Assembly (NCBI RefSeq): GCF_932294415.1 | Contig: NC_065538.1 | Span: forward strand, 76,521,834-76,585,833 | Direction of reading: 5' to 3' | DNA from: Quercus robur | Taxonomy: Eukaryota; Streptophyta; Magnoliopsida; Fagales; Fagaceae | Length of the DNA: 64,000 bases | Part shown: piece by piece, positions 1 through 12,341 of the stretch | Position numbering within the stretch: position 1 is the stretch's first letter | Layout of the letters: the number at the start of each line of letters is the position of its first letter | Made by a program: the position numbers and the translations under genes | The notes under the pieces: generated by a model | What the model was told of the DNA's origin: nothing | The model's database searches: none | Seen by the model: the letters and a program-made list of their open reading frames with translations, nothing else

Positions 1-43
1 GGATACAGCTTGGCTCTAGTGCTCCAGTGAATTGGACTAAAGC

Positions 44-3000
44 TTAACCCCGAAACTTAATACAAGACTCATACTCGTCCTCATTTAGCTGTTCAATTTT
101 TATTTTTTATAATTGTAGTAAATCATATGTAGATGAGTAAAGCTATCAATAAATTAAACTTCTAAAGCAAAGTGGGTCCAACCATGAATATGATGATTCT
201 CATGTTCCCACTCGCATTCGCATATCCATAAATACAGTGCATGTAGAGTAATGGATAGAAAGACACAACACGCACACAATAGATAGGAAGACACAACACA
301 TGCACATGTGTGCGTGTGGAGAGAGAGGCACAGAGAGAGAGAGAGAGATAGAGAGAGAGAGCACATAATTGTACAAGTCTAATCCAGATACACTATAGTT
401 ATCTATAAGCATTTCATCTAAATTTAAAATTAATGACAAATGCAAAACAGGTTCATGAACTTCATATACTAGGAAATGGTAGCTGGAATTACTTACTCTC
501 TCCTCTAATTTCCCATGAAATTCTTCACCAACGTCTGAAAGTCTAGAAGAATCATATGCAGTGAGCTTTGGCAATAATATGTTAAGATCGATCTTCTTGT
601 AGTTCAGGAGTGCACCAACAGCTCCTAAGAAACCTTCATGTTGCAAAAACACAGCTGCTACTTGACCTTTAGACCTAAGAAAAAATAGAGAAACATAAGA
701 AAAGGAAACAGATGCTTGATGGCACTTTATATCAAAGGAATAGATTGCTTGATCAAGTTATGACTTTGAAAAAGAATAATTTAAACCACAATCCAAAAGT
801 GAAATAAGTAGCAAACTCTTACCAGAAGTTCAGTCCGTAAGAAATATTATCCATTGTAGAGGCATGTCCTCGAATGTAAGAACCTCCAAAGCAGATTCTC
901 TTAATCCCTAAGGGAGCAGCTACAAGGTAGGATATCTGGAATTTTTGGGAAAATGAAAATTAATGATTTGTCTCATTAAAATGTGGGGACTAAGCTTCAA
1001 TATGTGTAAAGGAAGTAATACTAATTGTTTTAGCAAATGAGACCATAAAATGAATAACAAAGCATCCAAAAATATGATTTGAAAAAAAATCATGAACAAT
1101 TGTTTGTAGGAAACTTCTCTTTAGAGATTGGCATGTCAAACACCTAAGGACACAACAATTGAGTTCCACCACACTTGACATTCATTTGAGACTTATAGAA
1201 GAATTTGCTAGAGAGCGGTGGTTCCTGCTGCAAACAGTTTCTTGGTTTACAGTTCCTGGTCAGCAATGAGCTATACCAATACTGGCACAGAAGTAGCTGG
1301 AAGATTTTGAGCATCCTCTGAAAAGTCATTGGCCAATGTAGACCCTCTTGACTCTGTTAAAGAAACTCCACCAGAATCACGTTGGGAAACACCAAAAAGC
1401 CACCACCATAACTCATAGCTGCCGACTAGAGCTTCAGTCACGGACCATCAACCCACAAGAACTCAAGGCCCACAAGACCATTGACTTGTGTCATCAAATC
1501 ACCGGCTTGAGCTTCAGCCGCGTCAACAAGTGCCACTGCAAGAACTCATGAATTCCACAGAGAGAAAGGGGGAGGGTGAGAGATTGGAGAATGTAACCAT
1601 TAACAAGTTTCGGAAACCCAGTTCTAATATTTATAAAAGTGACGCCTTTGTAGCAAAACCAAAAAAAGGGGGATCTGAAAACACCAAAACGGTGTACTCA
1701 AAAAAAAAAAAAAAAAAAAAAAAGGTTTGCACGTTAATTTTGAGAACACAATTTTTAAGTTGGGTTTCTAAAACACTTGTAAACTCCAACTATATTTAAC
1801 TCTCCTATGACTTCTATTAAGTTCAATGGTAAGAACTACCTGTATTGGGCCTAATTGAAATATTTTTTGAAGTAAAGGGCTTATTCAATCACCTCTTGTA
1901 TGACAAGCCAATAAGTCATTATCCTCCGCATCTATGATCAATGCAACCAACTCAGATGGCTTGTCTACCTTCACTATATATGTTTTACCTAGAAAAGTCT
2001 TTGGGATCAAGAGAATCACCTAATCATGTCTCTGATGCCTTATAGTATAGAACCCAACCTTAGGGTTACTTTGTTGCACTTATAATCTATGAAGGCTATC
2101 TGGGAGCAGGTATGTGTTGTATGATGTTTGCAAGTGATATTTCAATCTTGAACAAGGTAATCAGAGTTTGGAAATATATTATTCAGAAGTCATGGGAGTC
2201 CTCGAGGAAAGAAACATGTATCAACCACTCATGACAGACCTCTGACATATGGAGAAACACCAATTTGCATAAAATAATTTTTCAATAGGTCTACAGGCAT
2301 GAGTCCGTTTAAAGTTGTGCATGCTTATAACCTTAGGAAGTCTTTAGATCTCCCCATGTCCCCACATGTTCATGTCTCTGAGTTGGTAGAAGAATTTACA
2401 CATCACGTTCATGACTTGCATCATAAGATCATCAAACAAATTCACGCGAGTTATTCAATATAAATTACAGGCGAATTCATGTCAATGTCACTTGGAATTA
2501 ACATAGGGATTAAGTCATTGTTCATATTAGGCCCAAGCAGTTTCCCTCCAGAACCATTAGGAGATTGCAAACTGTGTACTAAAGCAAGTTGGATCAATGC
2601 GTATGCCATTGATATTCCATCTGACTATGGTATTACCTTGAATTTTTATGTTGTGGATTAGGTTACTTATAATGGTCTGGCAAGCATACCAAATGATCCT
2701 TTTGATAAACCAACCCAGGACACAATTGCCTATCCTATCCCCAATTCAACCTTATTAAACGTTCCAAATGCACATGAAGAATCTATTGGTGCCATTTTAA
2801 ATGAGAAGATTGTTTTCACTGGAGATTGAGATGTTCAGTGTTTTTTTGGTACGCAGACAAGGATGCCTAGAGTCATATTGTACTTGAATCACCAAAGAGA
2901 AGCTGCAACAGCTTGATTGTGACCTGTAAGAACACTACCAGATTGACACAATTGCCAATCGTATCCCTAGTTCGACCTCATTAAACCTTCCATCCCTAGA

Positions 3001-6000
3001 GTTGATGGGAACACGAGATTTATGCTTATTTGAATTGTGAGATTTTTCTTTGGGAACATTGAGATATTGTGCTTATTTGAATTTTGAATTAGTTTGACTT
3101 TTATTTGATTGAGGATTTTATGGGATTGTATTTATGGCATGGTTATATCTTAATCCTGGAAAGCCTTTTTATTTTTAAAAATTGGGTCCTTTAATCATTT
3201 GGGACATTGAATTTTGAGTTGAGTTTTCTTAATAGCTTAGTGGTGATTCCAACCAGCCCCAAGTGATGAAGTCTAGGGTTTTAGCTCATTAACCTCATTT
3301 CACCCTCACTTTCTATTTATGCTTATACTAGAGCTCCATCAATATGACAACTAATTGAATTAAATATTCCTTATCGTTCACACACTATGTTTGAAAATAT
3401 TTGTAGTTTCTAAAGTCATTTTCTTGTCTAATCCTTTGTATAGCAAGAAGCCAAGTCCCTGATATATTCACAAGTCACAATAGCAAGGATTCTGGGTAAA
3501 TTTTATTTTATTTTATTTTTTTAATTTTTCATCTAGGCAGTAAATTACCATAGAAATTCAAGAAATAATTTAGAAAATGTCCAGGTCAAACATAATGCAT
3601 GGGGAATTTGGCAGTGATGGCTGCCACAGCCATTAATTTGTGATACTAAAATTTTCAGCAATTGCTCCCAAGGGACATTTCACAAAAAGATTTATAGCTA
3701 GAAAGTGAAATCTCTTCTATGCCATGAAACAGTTCTACTTCCATTACAGATCAAGAAATCACCTGTGCAATAAGGTACGTGAAATTTCTCAAAAGACTTG
3801 CGGCCATATCCTCAGCTTTATATCCTGAGAGCTTTTTGTTACCATTGACCTTTCCAAAGCAAGAAGCAATGGCAGAAGCTGAAAGATTATGCTGTAATTG
3901 AAGAAATTGTAAGATCATCAATAGTATAGGGATATTACTAAAAATAATTGAGATACTATCTACACATAAGACCAGAAATCAATTTAACAGAACTATTGAT
4001 ATACTGTATACATCATACAGAGGACAGGAATGTTCACTGAGCAGAAATAATGTCCTATATCTTTGAAATTAACCATCGGAAGCAAACTTGCATAATATTA
4101 AATTAAGTTCAATTTTAATCTCTAAACTATCAAAAGTTCTACTTTCGTCCTTAAACAATTTAAAACATTGCATTTTATTTCCTTTTGTCCACCTCCATTA
4201 ACTTTCTATCCTACATGTCAAACAAAATGCCTAGGTGGCATTACTCTTTTTACTTTTTGCATTTTTTTTTTAAAGTAAAGGAGGCAGGTTTGAACCCGTG
4301 ACATGGGAATTAGGGGGTGGACAAAGGTTGCATTTGGACTACAAGCCCATTGGCCCCTAGGTGGGATTACTTAATTTGACATGAAGCACTAGATTGCCAA
4401 AATTATTTATAAAAAAAACCTTAATATGACATGGGCCAAAGCATTAAAAAAAAAGGTGTTACGACAAGCGGCATGACTTCATTTGTCGCTCAACGATAAG
4501 ATTTATTTCTTTCTTTCACTAACCACATTTTCTCGGCAATCAAACACAACATAAAATCAAAATTCACACACTTGATACGACTGTCTTTGGTTGCTAGAAA
4601 ATGTGGGAAATGAAAGGATTTTTTTCTTCTTCTTATAGTCTTATACAGCTGCAAAAGCTACATATCATAATCACCCATAAAACAAAAGGACAAGACGGTG
4701 CACACATAGAAACACGAAGAGAGTCTATGAGAATGAATGGAAGCAAGGAAATATAGAAAAATAAATAAAATCTACAATATATAGCATTAAGGTTATATTT
4801 TAATTGAATTAAGTTAATTCTTATATAGAGGTCCTAAGGTTCAATATTGTTACGGTATGCTTGATTAATGAAATTCTTGCTGTAATTTTTCCAATGACTT
4901 GATATTGATTCAAAGCAACCTAGGTACTAACTTTTAATTTTTGTTTGGTGCTGAAACCCTAAGCGCTGATTCCTCAATTTATTTTATCTTATTGATATTT
5001 TTACTTACAATTGAATTAATCAGAATTTTATGTTGCATCAAATTACCTCAGGATAACCTGTATCCCCATAAATATCTCCAACTGTTAAATCCAGTGCTCG
5101 ATTATCTCCGTGCTGACTGATTTCTAACAACTCATCATAACTAGTGAAAAAGGAAAGAAAGAAAGAAAAGAATTGAGGTCATGAGATTAAAAGCATAAGT
5201 AGACTGAAGAAAAATTACTTTCCTGTCTGAGTTATTGGATTACCTCTGGCAATTTGTTAGTAAACTTGCAAAACCAAAAATGGTGCCACCACCGAATTGA
5301 GTACCAGTTACACGTTCGAATTTTTTTATTTCCAGTGACCTATGTGAGGTTAACATTTATGTATAATGAAAATATGCATTCTGGAATATAATAAAAAAAA
5401 TTAAAAAGTGACAGAAGATTCAAAAGAAAAGGAATAGGAATTACCTTGATAATACTAACACCAGAACCTATATTCACAAGTAGGTAAGGAAATAAATCAC
5501 AGTGATCAATGTTTACATATGTCTTCTTTCCACTAATGTGTGTGAAAGCTTCTTGGTCAATTTCCTGCTAGAGAAAAAAAAAATCGAAAGTAATTTTATT
5601 GAGTGAAATCATTTGAATGGCTAAAAGAGTAAGGGCATCACATACCAATGCAATGCATATATACATTATCAAAATCAGGAATCTACTTTAAGCAATGGGC
5701 ATCGGTGTTTCAGAAATTGACTGAAGTATCAAAAGAAATATAGATCCATGAAAGGCACTTGAAAAGAATAAGTATGAATGAAAAGCTTGAAGACATTAAA
5801 TTTAAATTTAACATTTATAAAAGAAATTTTGATTTTTTTTTTCTCAAAGATAGGTTCAAATATTAAAACAAATAACTAATGCTGCACAGAGAAAAGACAA
5901 AAATAAATAAATAAATAAATAAATAAGAAAGGAGTTAATACTGTCTTGTTCCTAAGTATTCTCCGAAAATGCCTGTGAAACCATTCACAATAAAGATCTC

Positions 6001-9000
6001 TGAGACAAAAGTGGCAAAGCATCAACTTGATAATTCCATCCCCTCAAAATTCTCAAACCAATTTCCACAAACCAAGAGTCATGACCAACTGAGTGTCCTC
6101 ACTTTATAATCTCCCTCTGTTATCTCCAGCCCACATAGATAAATATAAATTTCACACATTCCTTAGAGGCAGAGAAAAAATCACAAAAGGATTTTCCCAG
6201 ATTCTCTTTATCTCCTGAGGTTCTGATGAGCATTGTTATGCAGAATTGAATGAGGGAATGAAGGAAAGTGAGGTTAAAGCGGATCTCATTAGAACAATTT
6301 GAAACCACAATGCATGTAGAAAAGATCCAAGGAAACTCAATAGAAAATCATCAAATCACCATAAGGGATGTTGGTGCAATTTTACCTGTAGTAAGAAATT
6401 AGCACCAGCAACAGTGCTAGCTATTTCATCCACTATATCAAAAGTAATGTCGAGTCTATCTCTGAAAACATCAGCATATTTATATGCTCCACCACTTGTG
6501 GCCTATGTGAATAGGAAAAAAGTAATTAAAAAAAAAAAGTTATACAAACAAGGAATAAAGTTCCAAAAACCATATTAGTAGTATTTACTAAAATCAGTTG
6601 CAACTGGGTAGCAATATAATGGGAATGTAAATATTAAGATTTCAATATAATTATCTTCTGTTAATTTTTTTAAAAATATTGTCAGAATTGGCTAAATTCA
6701 TCCCTCAAATGCAAGGTTAATTATCAAAAAGAATTTGATTAGTTATTCAAGAGATTTTACAAGGATTGGAAAGTGGTTCTCCTCAAACTCTTCAATCAAA
6801 AGTAGCATGTATGTGAAATAGCGCTTCAGGGTATGAGTTAAAAAATCAATTATCAATGAAGTTCACAAATGGAAAGACATTAGTAGAATAACAATTAACG
6901 GGACAATCAATCCTTCACAAAAATTTAGCAAAACCAAAAGCACAAATAAGACACTTCAGCCTTCCATTATCAACACCTAGCGAGCTATGCATATTTAAAT
7001 TTCAAGGGGTGGTGCAAGCAGAACCCAATAAATCCGAGGTAGTTCAGAGAAATAAAGGAAAAACGTATTACTCCTTCCCCATAAAGCTTACAGGCCTTGA
7101 ACTGGAAAATTAAAAATAAAAATAAGCTCAAGTGCTTCTTGGGCCAGAACTTTTAGACCCAGTTTGCCTTTCATCTATAAAAGTCAGTTCCTGCACTGAA
7201 CCTTGCAACTCTATCTGCTTTTCTCCTAGTTACAAGGTCAATAGGAACCTATATCTAGATTTCTAAAATCTAAAGTAAAAAAGATTACAATACCCATAGT
7301 GAAATTTTAGCCAATTATCTATAGAAGATCTCCATAAAACATAACTTCACTGACTAATGAGACCCATCATGTAAATACTATTGGGTCAGTTCATGAGGAA
7401 ACACTAAATTCCCTTACAAACCTCTGATATCTCCTATCACAATCAGATTATTTTCCTTTTCTCAAATCTCTCTCTCACCACTCTTCTTTTCTCTCCTTCA
7501 AACCTAATACCTCATTCTTCACAACTTAATTAGCATCATCAAAACTACTTGTGGTGAGAATGTGAGACAGAACCTCAGGCATATCTCATGTTATGTGGTT
7601 CTAAAGCAATGAACAAAAATAATTGTGGGGGGGGAGGTGGGGGGGGGGGGGGTGGCGGGAGGGGAAGAGATGTGTACAAAATTGTTCATTTCTGCTTATG
7701 TAGACTAAATTCATCAATCAGATGAGGACAAATATCAACTATACAGAGAACAGTTCATGGAGATGAAGCAAAAAAAAATGGAAGTAAATAGACTTGGGAG
7801 GGTCATGTCCTAATGTATTACTAATTGTCTTCCTTGTTTTGTGGTTGATAGAACAATAAACTCCTACATTCCAGTTTTCATCAACCTATCAAAAAATAAA
7901 TAAATAAATAAAGAGATATCTAAGATAAGGTAAAAAAATCACACAGGGGTGGGTGGGGGGGAGGAGTGCAGAGACTTAGTCTCCCATGAAAATAAGCTGT
8001 GGGGTTTGGAAAGAATCAATGATGTTCATGCTAAAAAACTCAATACTTGAAAGTAGTCTGAGATTTTTATTTATTTATTATTTGGATTTTTGGTTCCAAC
8101 TATTCAGCATGAGAGAACCCAAAAAACAGTTACCATAATGCTTATTGGTCAACTTGGTTATGATTAATAAACTAGCATGGAAACACTAAGAAAAGATCCT
8201 AAAAGGATAGTAGATAAAAGCAAACATGGACAAATAAGTTCAAGCAAGGATCATGTTACATCAAGAAATCAGGAGTGATATTGCTAAAAAAACAAGCAGC
8301 AATTGATATAGCTTCAGTCCAAGAAGAATCAAAGAACATCCAAAGAAAATAAGAAGGCGCTGAAGCCTATAATCTTTGGTTTTTTTGTAACTGGCACAAT
8401 CATTTTAATCCCTATCTTAAAGTAATAGAAAGTTATAACGCCATATGCATTACTGCACTTCAGCAGAATACAGACACATATGAATGAGCCATCAACTTTG
8501 CAAGTTTTTTTGCTTGGAGAATAGTAACCTATTGGTGAAACTTTGAAAATGTGTTTGTGTCTGGGGGGGGGGGGGGGGGGGGGCGCACGCGGGGGGCTGG
8601 GGGTGTGTGTATGTTTGTGTACCTAAGAATGGTATAATTGCTATGGCAAACTTGACAAAGTACTAGAATCAAAGTTCTAATATGCCAACACTCTCATCCA
8701 AGTGAACAGCGATGAAAGGCAAGATACTATAGTCATAAAGGAAAGATACTAGTTCTGCATATAGAACATAAAATGTCATTAAAATTTTGTCTAAGATTTT
8801 ATTTAAGGCATCTCAGGCAACCTCCCTTACTAGAAAACTATGGACTGAATTACGTTATGGCATTCTAGAACATTTGAAACTAAACGATTTTGCTTCTCAG
8901 TTGTATTACACTACTCAAGCATTTAAAAACACATGATTTCAGTGAGAATAAGAAAAAAGTATAACGCAAGGAGCACAATCAATTTTATTTCATAATTTAT

Positions 9001-10297
9001 TATTTTTCCATGTCATTTTTGAATTTTGAACATGTTTTTTTTTTTTTAATTTGATCTATAATGTTGAGGATTTTATAGGATGTTTTTCAGCCTATCAAAA
9101 AGACTCTCTAGAAATAATTTGAGACTTGGCAATACAAATTTAACTTTTCTGATTGGGGAATGTTTCTCTTGCTTGTGGTCATTCCAAGCACCCTTAGGCC
9201 TTAGGTGGTGAAGCCTAAGGTTTTCAGGAAAAGTCTGGTGGTGAAGCTTAAGATTTGTTCGTGCTATCTTATTTTCCCTAATTTCTATTTTCCAAACTAA
9301 TCTGTCCTGCATCAGAGAAATTTCCACACAAGTTTGGCAATGTCTACAAAGTACAAACATAAGAAGAGAATACTCATCAAACTATTGCACACACAGAACA
9401 AGTCCAAGCATGAAGTTTACCTTAATAGTCATATTTTTGTGAAATCCGGTTGGTTGCACATCTGAACTCTCTCCTGAAAATGAAAAATTTATCAACTTTA
9501 AGAAACTATACACATTGTAAGACCAACTATCAAAATAGGTTAATATCATCATCACAGAAAATTGGAAAAAATAAAAAAAAATCAAAAGGGTTCAAGGTTA
9601 AGAAACACAATTGCTAATTTTATAGTTTGATTTTGAAAGTGGCGTGTTCCAATTTGCTAAATTAGTAAAGTCTATTATCGTTGAATAAAAAATCTGGGGT
9701 TCAAAGTTCAAAACCCGCTTACAGCAAAAACCAACTGGTCTATTGGTTTGACTATAAAGAGAAATGATCATGTGTTAGATGCAATAGGTTGAAATTCTGT
9801 CAAAAAAGTATAGTTTGAAAGTGGAAATCGTACCAGCAAAAAAGAGGCGTTGAGAGTGAAGAAACTGAATCCATTGATTGAGAAATTTAGTCTCAAACTT
9901 AACGAAATTTAGGGTCCCATCAAGAGTATGGCACTCTATTGAACCATCGCTGCAGCTTGTCATGCACTTCTTGTTCTCCCTTACAAGGTATACTACTTTA
10001 ACAAGTGTTCCTGAACTCAGAAACAAAAGCCAGTACTTAAAAAAATAGTTAAAAACTTTCATATTTAGAAAACAAAACAGGGAATCTAGCAATAAGAAAA
10101 AGCATTTCAAAAACCAATAAATAAAGCAAATTATTACCTCCAATATCTAGAGATATAAGGGAGCTATCATTATCAATGGGAAGTTTGGGAAAAAGTAGTG
10201 TTGGATTTTGGTGATTGAATGGTTGCTGCTGAGTGATTAGACCATTGAATCTAAACCCCTCCACCTCCTCTAGTTGTTGACACTTGGAGCGTTTCAT
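44..10297 (-). CDS. PANK1: Pantothenate kinase (type II, plant PANK1-like), 11 exons, with a one-base frameshift in exon 6
   Basis: The enzyme phosphorylates pantothenate, the first step of coenzyme A synthesis. Exons I place by GT-AG sites and phase: 10138-10297, 9834-10010, 9421-9473, 6386-6502, 5445-5564, 5244-5339, 5047-5140, 3763-3891, 823-935, 497-674 and 44-88 (last one short, ending TAA; less certain). Visible motifs are the N-terminal phosphate-binding DIGGTLVKVVY across exons 1-2, SGGAYKYAD in exon 4, LLVNIGSGVS in exon 5, GGGT in exon 6, VGDIYG in exon 7 and GHASTMD in exon 9. All exons join in phase except exon 6, where a run of seven A (minus strand, 5321-5327) carries one base too many. 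Removing it gives a 426-residue frame. So this is either a sequence error or a broken allele. The family usually has ATGGGAYK where this copy reads ATSGGAYK. The start is the first ATG before the conserved domain. Family assignment is strong; function of this copy is uncertain. Confidence 0.87.
303..362. repeat. GT/GA microsatellite
   Basis: A short TG-rich stretch followed by a GA-repeat tract, inside the last intron of the pantothenate kinase gene. Reading frames over it are low-complexity artefacts. Confidence 0.8.
1806..2480 (+). mobile_element. Degenerate Ty1/Copia gag (UBN2-type) remnant
   Basis: Translation in shifting plus frames gives gag-like pieces: KFNGKNYLYWA near 1820, KGLFNHLLYDKPISHYPP near 1875-1930, then IWEQV near 2100, LEQGNQSLEIYYSEVMG near 2150-2195, and EERNMYQPLMTDL near 2205-2240. 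These match the order of the Copia gag N-terminal domain, but stops and frameshifts interrupt them throughout. No protease, integrase, reverse transcriptase or LTRs were seen next to it. It lies antisense in intron 9 of the kinase gene. Sequence to about 3000 may be a further decayed part. Confidence 0.7.
5906..5926. repeat. AAAT microsatellite
   Basis: Tandem AAAT units within intron 4 of the kinase gene. A similar tract lies at 7892-7910 in intron 3. Confidence 0.8.
7627..7666 (+). repeat. G-rich tract in intron 3 of the kinase gene
   Basis: Several runs of four or more G on the plus strand, so C-rich in the kinase transcript. A second tract at 8563-8612 starts with 21 consecutive G. Both could form G-quadruplexes on the non-transcribed side, and both are prone to polymerase slippage, so exact lengths are doubtful. 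Confidence 0.75.
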
Positions 10298-12341
10298 GGC
10301 AATGTACCTACACTACAAAAATTCTGTATTGTGGATTTGGGAATTTTTTAGATATGTTTAGGATTGAATTTGAACCAATGACGAATGATGATCGAACTAA
10401 GACACCAATTGATTTTTAAGGTTTGAACTTAGAACCCAGTTCTCTTATTTGCAACAAAAGACTTTACGCAATCTTTCTAACAACTTGTTAAGATATATAC
10501 AACAAAAGATTTTACCGAACACTTGTTAGATATGCCGTTATTTGGATTGGGAGAAGCTACTGGCCAAGGAATGGGCCCTACGCAATCTTTCTTTCTTTTT
10601 TTTTGGGTGGTTCTTTGTATTTTCCTTTTCTTTTTTCTTTTTTCTTTTTTCTTTTCTCTTTTTTGGGATTTTTTTAACCAATCTTAAAATTAAAAAAAAA
10701 AAAAATAGAGGAAGGCCAGAATGAATTTTGAGAAGGATACATATAATTATTTTTTTTCTCAAGTCACTAAATTTTAGTATGATTCATGATTTTTTCAACA
10801 CTATTTCAGCAATATTCATGAAAACCTGAAATATTCATGAAAACTTTAAAAAGTAAGTGTGCCTTAGCTTTGCCACCAAACAGGTTTGCTTCAAGATAAT
10901 ATCTCTTGAATCCACCGGAAGATAAAAGAAGAATTTTTCAGAAATTTTATTAATGAGAAAACCGCAATGCCTTAGAGGCTGCAATTTAGGAAAATGAACC
11001 CTAGAACTACCGACTGTATTCCTTAAGATGGCTAAAAGACATTGAAAATTGTAATTTGTGTTAGGAAAATTGACCAAAAAATGCATAATTGAGAAAATTA
11101 CAAAATCAAATTTTGACAAAAACGACTAATTAAAGGCCTATGTAAAGGAATTTGTCTGACAAGCAATGTAGGTCATTGCTGATCTAATAGTTAATGAGTT
11201 TTGAGCCTCATGATTATTCCCTTCATCTCATTAAATTTCACGCCAATGATTTCCTCTAGTACTTAGCTACTTTCTGGATTTCTTGCGTGTTGTCTTCTAG
11301 TGATCACCCTATACAAAGAAAGTTTGTATTGTTTGTACTACATCAATAAACTTTTGTGCATGGGTAATCAAAATTAGTTCTTTTCTATATATTTCTCCTA
11401 ATGTTTTTAAGTTTTCTTTGGCAATACTGATGGACTAATAATCAGAGAATTTGCATGATATGATATTTTATAATACCCATATTTTGTATTTATAATCTTG
11501 TCAATTTTTGTTAAGGGCAAGACTTAATTACATTATTTAGGTGTCGTTCCTTAAGTTCTCTTAAAATTCTGGCATATGGCTTTTTTCTCATGGAATGAAA
11601 GATTATTTTCTAATTAAGTAGCCACATTACTGAATTTTAAAAAAGGAACCTAAAGAATAGTACCTAAAGTACTATACATAAGTTTTGTCCTTTTGTGAAT
11701 ATTAACCTGATCAATTTTCAAAGAATTTCCTTCAAGCAAAAGTGCATAAGTAGGAATGATATCACCAAGTTTAATAATTAAGCGATGCTCGAAACACAAC
11801 AAATTTACAAATTTTACTGCATAAGTTTTACATATAAGGTGTCACAAATAAATAAATCAAACAATCATTTTGCTGAATCACTCCCTAATTCGGCATTATT
11901 TTACCCAACTTCCTCTCTCTCCTAAATAACATCACACCTGCCAGAATATATTCTACCTGTACCAAAAAAAATTTCGAGTATTAGAATATATTCTACCAAG
12001 TAGTAGATCCACATCCAAGTAATTTAAGGTCAACAGCAACTGACCATGTAATATAAATTTTCAGCCTAGATGTTTGATGGAAACTAAATTTTGCATTGCA
12101 CATCACAAGGGTGATGCCTGAAGCTCTCAAAACATGAACTGTACAGCTTGAAATAGTTGAAGCTACTTGGGAATCAGATTGCAAAAAGAAATAAAGAAAG
12201 AATCACAAAATCTGGTAGGATAACAAAGGCGAGAGGTAAATTATATAACTAGTTACAAAGTATGCCATTATTTTTCATATGTCAGATAGCATAATATGGA
12301 AACTTGAGAATGGTGATCTACAATTGAAACACAAGAAACAT
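10298..12341. other. Intergenic: kinase upstream region and 3' flank of F-box gene A
   Basis: No gene seen. 10590-10710 is a T/A-rich low-complexity stretch whose frames on both strands are artefacts. About 11940-12341 resembles the 3' flank of the other F-box copies (18900-19213, 32760-33080, 35510-35910, 43890-44187), so it is likely the 3' UTR of gene A. Confidence 0.6.

Noticed and set aside
154..652. Two overlapping minus-strand frames of 70 and 150 codons
   Set aside because: The longer one is kinase exon 10 read through its donor into the intron; the shorter is microsatellite sequence.
9775..10297. Two separate minus-strand proteins
   Set aside because: They are kinase exons 1 and 2 with adjoining intron sequence; phases and conserved motifs join them into one gene.
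10538..10762. Lys-rich and Phe-rich frames on both strands
   Set aside because: Produced by a T/A homopolymer stretch with no conserved features.
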